This document shows, in pieces, positions 60,719 to 64,000 of a stretch of 64,000 nucleotides of DNA. The translations under genes and the position numbers were made by a program. The notes under the pieces were generated by a model, which worked only from the letters and a program-made list of their open reading frames with translations, was not told the DNA's origin and ran no database searches. The DNA is from Polynucleobacter sp. JS-JIR-II-b4 (GTDB lineage: Bacteria; Pseudomonadota; Gammaproteobacteria; Burkholderiales; Burkholderiaceae): NCBI RefSeq assembly GCF_018687815.1, contig NZ_CP061306.1, positions 1,302,001-1,366,000 on the forward strand. The letters run 5' to 3'. Each line of letters begins with the position of its first letter. Positions within the stretch are counted from its first letter, which is position 1.

Positions 60719-61561
60719 TTATTGGGGTTTTTGGCTAAAAACGACCCTCTCCGGGGCGTTATAGATCTCAAAGTGTTTGCCGGAGCAACGGGAGAGGATG
60801 GTGAGATTGGTTTTCCGCGCCAGCTCCAGACCCATCAAGGTCACACCCGAGCGGGTCAGAAGGAAAGGAATGCCCATCTGAGCCCCCTTGATCACCATCT
60901 CTGAGGTCAGGCGCCCAGTAGTAAAGAAAATCAAATCCTTGCCCGGTTTATTCACTCGCCACATCAAGCCAGAAATGGAATCTACCGCATTATGGCGGCC
61001 AACATCTTCAATAAAGTGCAACAGTCGCACACCATCCTGACCGTCTCGCTCAAAGACCGCACAGGCATGGACCGAGCCAGACTTCTTGTAGATGGTGTCG
61101 TGGATTCGAATGGAGTCAATCAAGGCAACTATTGCCTCTTGAGAGAGTAGCGGCCCCTCGGGAAGCTGAATTGCATCCATCTCCTCAATCAACCCACCAA
61201 ACATCGTTCCCTGACCGCAACCAGTCGTTACTACCCGTTTGCTGGTTAGGGCATCAATATCCACCGTACTACGGCGGGTCTTAACGGCAGCTGAATCCGT
61301 CTCCCAGTCCACCTGGATACTCTCGATATCGTCCGGAGACTCCACAAGACGCTGATTACGCAAATAACCCAAGACCAAAGCTTCTGGGGCGCTCCCCAAG
61401 GTCATGAGCGTCACGACTTCACGTTTATCCAAATAAATGGTTAAAGGGCGCTCCCCAGGAATATGGGTAGTTTTAAGGCGACCCAGCTCATCCATGACCT
61501 CGACCTCATGCACCAAGGGCACTGAGGCAGAAGACATCTGAATGGTTGGTTTTGCTGCCAT
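60719..61561 (-). CDS. fdhD: Formate dehydrogenase accessory sulfurtransferase FdhD
   Basis: Transfers sulfur from IscS to the molybdenum cofactor of formate dehydrogenase. A 280-residue protein with GYLRNQRLV, the active-site loop TTGCGQGTMFGG (near 128-139), SGSVHACAVF, EDVGRHNAVDSISG and FTTGRLTSEMVIKGAQMGIP. The loop has a single cysteine where the E. coli protein has a C-x-x-C pair. No formate dehydrogenase gene is in the window. Confidence 0.93.
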   Translation of the reverse strand: MAAKPTIQMSSASVPLVHEVEVMDELGRLKTTHIPGERPLTIYLDKREVVTLMTLGSAPEALVLGYLRNQRLVESPDDIESIQVDWETDSAAVKTRRSTVDIDALTSKRVVTTGCGQGTMFGGLIEEMDAIQLPEGPLLSQEAIVALIDSIRIHDTIYKKSGSVHACAVFERDGQDGVRLLHFIEDVGRHNAVDSISGLMWRVNKPGKDLIFFTTGRLTSEMVIKGAQMGIPFLLTRSGVTLMGLELARKTNLTILSRCSGKHFEIYNAPERVVFSQKPQ

Positions 61562-61722
61562 AAAACACTTTCTAAGGTCGGGCGAAACTCAATTTTATCG
61601 GGGTTTAGGGACACTCCGCGGAGCTTTACTTTAACCGCAGACTAAAATCACTGCATTAGCCAGCATAATTGAGTGCCGCACCCTATTTAACCTTCTTACC
61701 TTCTTATTTAAGTCCGTATTAC

Positions 61723-63393
61723 ATGAGCAGTTCTCAACGCCGCCTTCTTGTTACCTCCGCACTACCGTATGCCAATGGTCAGATCCATATCGGCCATTTG
61801 GTGGAATACGTACAGACTGATATTTGGGTGCGCTTTCAACGGATGCGTGGCCATGAGGTGCATTACGTTGGCGCCGATGACACGCATGGCACCCCTATCA
61901 TGTTGCGCGCTGAAAAAGAAGGCATCACCCCTAAAGAACTCATTGCTAATGTTTGGAAAGAACATAAGCGCGACTTTGATAACTTCCTCATCTCGTTTGA
62001 TAACTACTACACCACAGATAGCCCTGAGAATGAGAAGTTAGCACAAAGTATTTATCTCAAGCTGCGTGATGCCGGCTTGATTGAAAAGCGTGCGATTGAG
62101 CAAGCTTACGATCCTGTTAAAGAAATGTTCTTACCGGATCGCTTCATCAAAGGCGAGTGCCCTAAGTGTGGCGCTAAAGATCAGTATGGCGATAATTGTG
62201 AAAAGTGTGGCGCCACCTACTCACCAACAGATTTAAAAAATCCTTTCTCGGTAGTCAGCGGTGCAACACCTATCAAAAAGATTTCTGATCACTACTTTTT
62301 TAAGTTGTCTGATCCACGTTGCGAAGAGTTTTTACGCGACTGGACCCAAGTTAAAACACCGTTGCAGCCAGAAGCTCGCAATAAGATGAAAGAATGGGTT
62401 GGCCAGCCCGGCGAAAGCAAGCTGGGCGACTGGGATATCTCTCGCGATGCCCCATATTTCGGGTTTGAGATCCCTGATGCGCCAGGCAAGTACTTCTATG
62501 TGTGGCTTGATGCCCCAATTGGCTACTACGCTAGCTTCCTCAACTATTGCCAAGCTAAAGGCCTTAATTTTGATGAATGGGTCAAGCCAGATACCACTAC
62601 CGAGCAATACCATTTCATCGGTAAAGATATTCTGTATTTCCATACTTTGTTTTGGCCTGCTACTTTGAAGTTTGCTGGCTATCGCACACCAACTAACGTA
62701 TTTGCTCATGGCTTCTTAACCGTAGATGGCGAGAAGATGAGTAAGTCACGCGGCACTTTAATTTCTGCAAACAGCGTGATTGAGTGTGGCTTTAATCCTG
62801 AGTGGTTCCGCTATTACTTTGCGACTAAGCTTAATGACAGCATGGAAGATTTAGATTTAAATCTTCAAGACTTTGTTGCGCGCGTGAATAGCGACTTACT
62901 CGGTAAGTACATCAATATTGCGAGTCGTAGCGCAGGCTTCTTAGTGAAGCGATTTGGTGGCGTAGTTTCTGATGAAGCAATGAGTAATCCATTGCTCAAA
63001 GAAATTGCTGCTGCTAGCGAAAAAATAGCTGAACTCTATGAGGGACGCGAATATGCAAAAGCATTGCGTACCGTGATGGAGTTGGCTGACAAAGTTAACG
63101 GCTTTGTCGATGAGAACAAGCCATGGGAAATCGCTAAAGATCCAGAACGTGAAGCGGATTTGCAGCGGGTTTGCAGCATTACGCTGGAAGCATTCCGGAT
63201 GATGAGTCTGTACCTCAAGCCAGTGATTCCTCAAGTTGCAGCTGGCGTTGAAGAATTCTTCTCCTTGCCACCCCTCTCCTGGGAAGATATCAATACACCG
63301 CTCTCCAGCAAGAACCCTATCAAGCCCTATAAACACCTCATGACCCGGGTCGAAGCCCCTCAAATTGAGGCTTTGCTGGCTGCAAACTTGTAA
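61723..63393 (+). CDS. metG: Methionyl-tRNA synthetase
   Basis: Class I synthetase, 556 residues from ATG 61723. Motifs: [18 protein letters not shown] with HIGH, zinc knuckle [18 protein letters not shown] (about 146-163), and KMSKS in [11 protein letters not shown] near 340. The C-terminal anticodon-binding helical domain is present, but the extra tRNA-binding (EMAP-like) domain of the 680-residue E. coli form is absent. The longer frame starts from a TTG 18 codons upstream without support. Confidence 0.96.
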   Translation: MSSSQRRLLVTSALPYANGQIHIGHLVEYVQTDIWVRFQRMRGHEVHYVGADDTHGTPIMLRAEKEGITPKELIANVWKEHKRDFDNFLISFDNYYTTDSPENEKLAQSIYLKLRDAGLIEKRAIEQAYDPVKEMFLPDRFIKGECPKCGAKDQYGDNCEKCGATYSPTDLKNPFSVVSGATPIKKISDHYFFKLSDPRCEEFLRDWTQVKTPLQPEARNKMKEWVGQPGESKLGDWDISRDAPYFGFEIPDAPGKYFYVWLDAPIGYYASFLNYCQAKGLNFDEWVKPDTTTEQYHFIGKDILYFHTLFWPATLKFAGYRTPTNVFAHGFLTVDGEKMSKSRGTLISANSVIECGFNPEWFRYYFATKLNDSMEDLDLNLQDFVARVNSDLLGKYINIASRSAGFLVKRFGGVVSDEAMSNPLLKEIAAASEKIAELYEGREYAKALRTVMELADKVNGFVDENKPWEIAKDPEREADLQRVCSITLEAFRMMSLYLKPVIPQVAAGVEEFFSLPPLSWEDINTPLSSKNPIKPYKHLMTRVEAPQIEALLAANL

Positions 63394-63496
63394 AAATAGC
63401 CCTAAAAAGCACCTATAATGGCGGTTGTAGTCCCTAGATAACTTTTCGAATTAATTTCATAAGTTATTGAATTTATTGAGTATTTTAGGAAATGCC

Positions 63497-63685
63497 ATGG
63501 CAAGATATCAATCTGAAATCACCCAGTTCTTAACTGAACTCAAAACTGAGCATCCAAACCTCGAAGCTGAACAGCAGGCTGGTCGCGCCCTCCTTTGGGA
63601 CAAAGAGCCATTAAGCGTTGAAGATCAGCGTCGCGCCAAAGAGGCGAAACTCAAGCAACGCGCCTACGTGTACTCGAATGACTAA
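63497..63685 (+). CDS. DUF3460 family small protein
   Basis: A 62-residue acidic-basic helical protein (MARYQSEITQFLTELKTEHP, then KEAKLKQRAYVY). The DUF3460 family is found in betaproteobacteria; function unknown. ATG 63497 is chosen for AGGAA 5 bases upstream. Its stop overlaps the scpA start by eight bases, so it may be co-translated with the chromosome-segregation protein. Confidence 0.85.
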   Translation: MARYQSEITQFLTELKTEHPNLEAEQQAGRALLWDKEPLSVEDQRRAKEAKLKQRAYVYSND

Positions 63686-64000
63686 TCAAGGCAATGAGCC
63701 TAGCGCTCAGCCAATATCGGATTTACTCGATAGCACTCCATCGGTTACCGATGGCATGTCGTCTGCTTTCGCCAAACTGTATGGTGAACCGCTTTTTAAG
63801 CTCCCTACCGATCTTTACATTCCACCAGATGCTCTAGAAGTTTTTCTAGAGGCATTTGAAGGTCCATTAGATCTATTGCTGTACTTGATTCGCAAACAGA
63901 ACTTCAATGTTCTCGATATTCCAATGGCGCAGGTTACTCAACAGTACCTGAGCTATGTTGATCAAATCCGTCATCACAATCTTGAACTGGCTGCCGAGTA
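63678..64000 (+). CDS. scpA: Segregation and condensation protein ScpA, N-terminal part (cut by window edge)
   Basis: Kleisin subunit of the SMC-ScpAB condensin. Translated by hand from ATG 63678; the frame is open to the window end (about 107 residues). A 45-residue variable leader is followed by the diagnostic kleisin start FEGPLDLLLYLIRKQNFNVLDIPM, read in two parts. It overlaps the DUF3460 gene by eight bases. Confidence 0.93.
   Translation, partial: MTNQGNEPSAQPISDLLDSTPSVTDGMSSAFAKLYGEPLFKLPTDLYIPPDALEVFLEAFEGPLDLLLYLIRKQNFNVLDIPMAQVTQQYLSYVDQIRHHNLELAAE

Overview
The window reads as chromosomal DNA of a betaproteobacterium with moderate GC, compact gene spacing and short intergenic regions. 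The gene set (pst-pho operon, cyanophycin synthetase pair with its ABC/DUF1854 partners, DUF3460 next to scpA, H+-pumping pyrophosphatase beside soluble pyrophosphatase, PCuAC copper cluster) suggests a Burkholderiaceae freshwater lineage such as Polynucleobacter. The genus is an inference from gene content and was not tested by any search. I see no rRNA, insertion sequence, prophage or CRISPR array.

Layout. 1-5760 (minus): a complete phosphate-starvation operon pstS-pstC-pstA-pstB-phoU-phoB-phoR (phoR cut by the window edge), with a three-repeat Pho box upstream of pstS and a hairpin terminator between pstS and pstC. 5885-12548 (minus): recQ, tRNA-Ser(CGA), serS, lolA and ftsK, plus a possible small leaderless gene between the tRNA and serS. 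12588-14303: trxB, then a BrnT-type toxin with an XRE-type antitoxin inserted between two identical terminators. 14344-22857: hppA and ppa (divergent), nadE, glnB, a RodZ-like HTH membrane protein, an orphan FixJ-type regulator and ilvD. 22939-27795 (minus): a self-contained five-gene module that looks like copper acquisition (DUF2946, TonB receptor, BNR-repeat protein with a CECC motif, TlpA-like thioredoxin, PCuAC chaperone). 27909-29600: an OxlT-like transporter with an FNR-type box, and a 35-residue small gene with its own promoter, ribosome binding site and terminator. 29718-37482: the cyanophycin locus, with two tandem synthetase genes divergent from an ABC transporter and a DUF1854 protein. 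37548-48827: fbp, vapBC, pepN, a GDT1-type manganese exporter, ald with an amino-acid permease, tcdA, pdxH, msrA and an aldehyde dehydrogenase. 49124-56626: rhlE with a structured leader, ubiC, hemD and hemC, argH, and TRAP permease genes without a binding protein. 56921-61561 (minus): a basic amino-acid decarboxylase translationally coupled to a KirBac potassium channel, then dcd and fdhD. 61723-64000: metG, a DUF3460 gene and the start of scpA.

Cross-cutting pattern: several genes (the 8035 ORF, trxB, brnT, pdxH, the aldehyde dehydrogenase, argH, the DUF2946 gene) have a TATAAT-like hexamer about 6-9 bases before the start codon and no Shine-Dalgarno. This suggests that leaderless transcripts are common here. 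The start codons of phoU, lolA, hppA, the TonB receptor, the OxlT-like transporter, the permease, hemC, metG and the DUF3460 gene were moved inward from the longest possible ORF, mostly because a good Shine-Dalgarno sits just before the inner codon.
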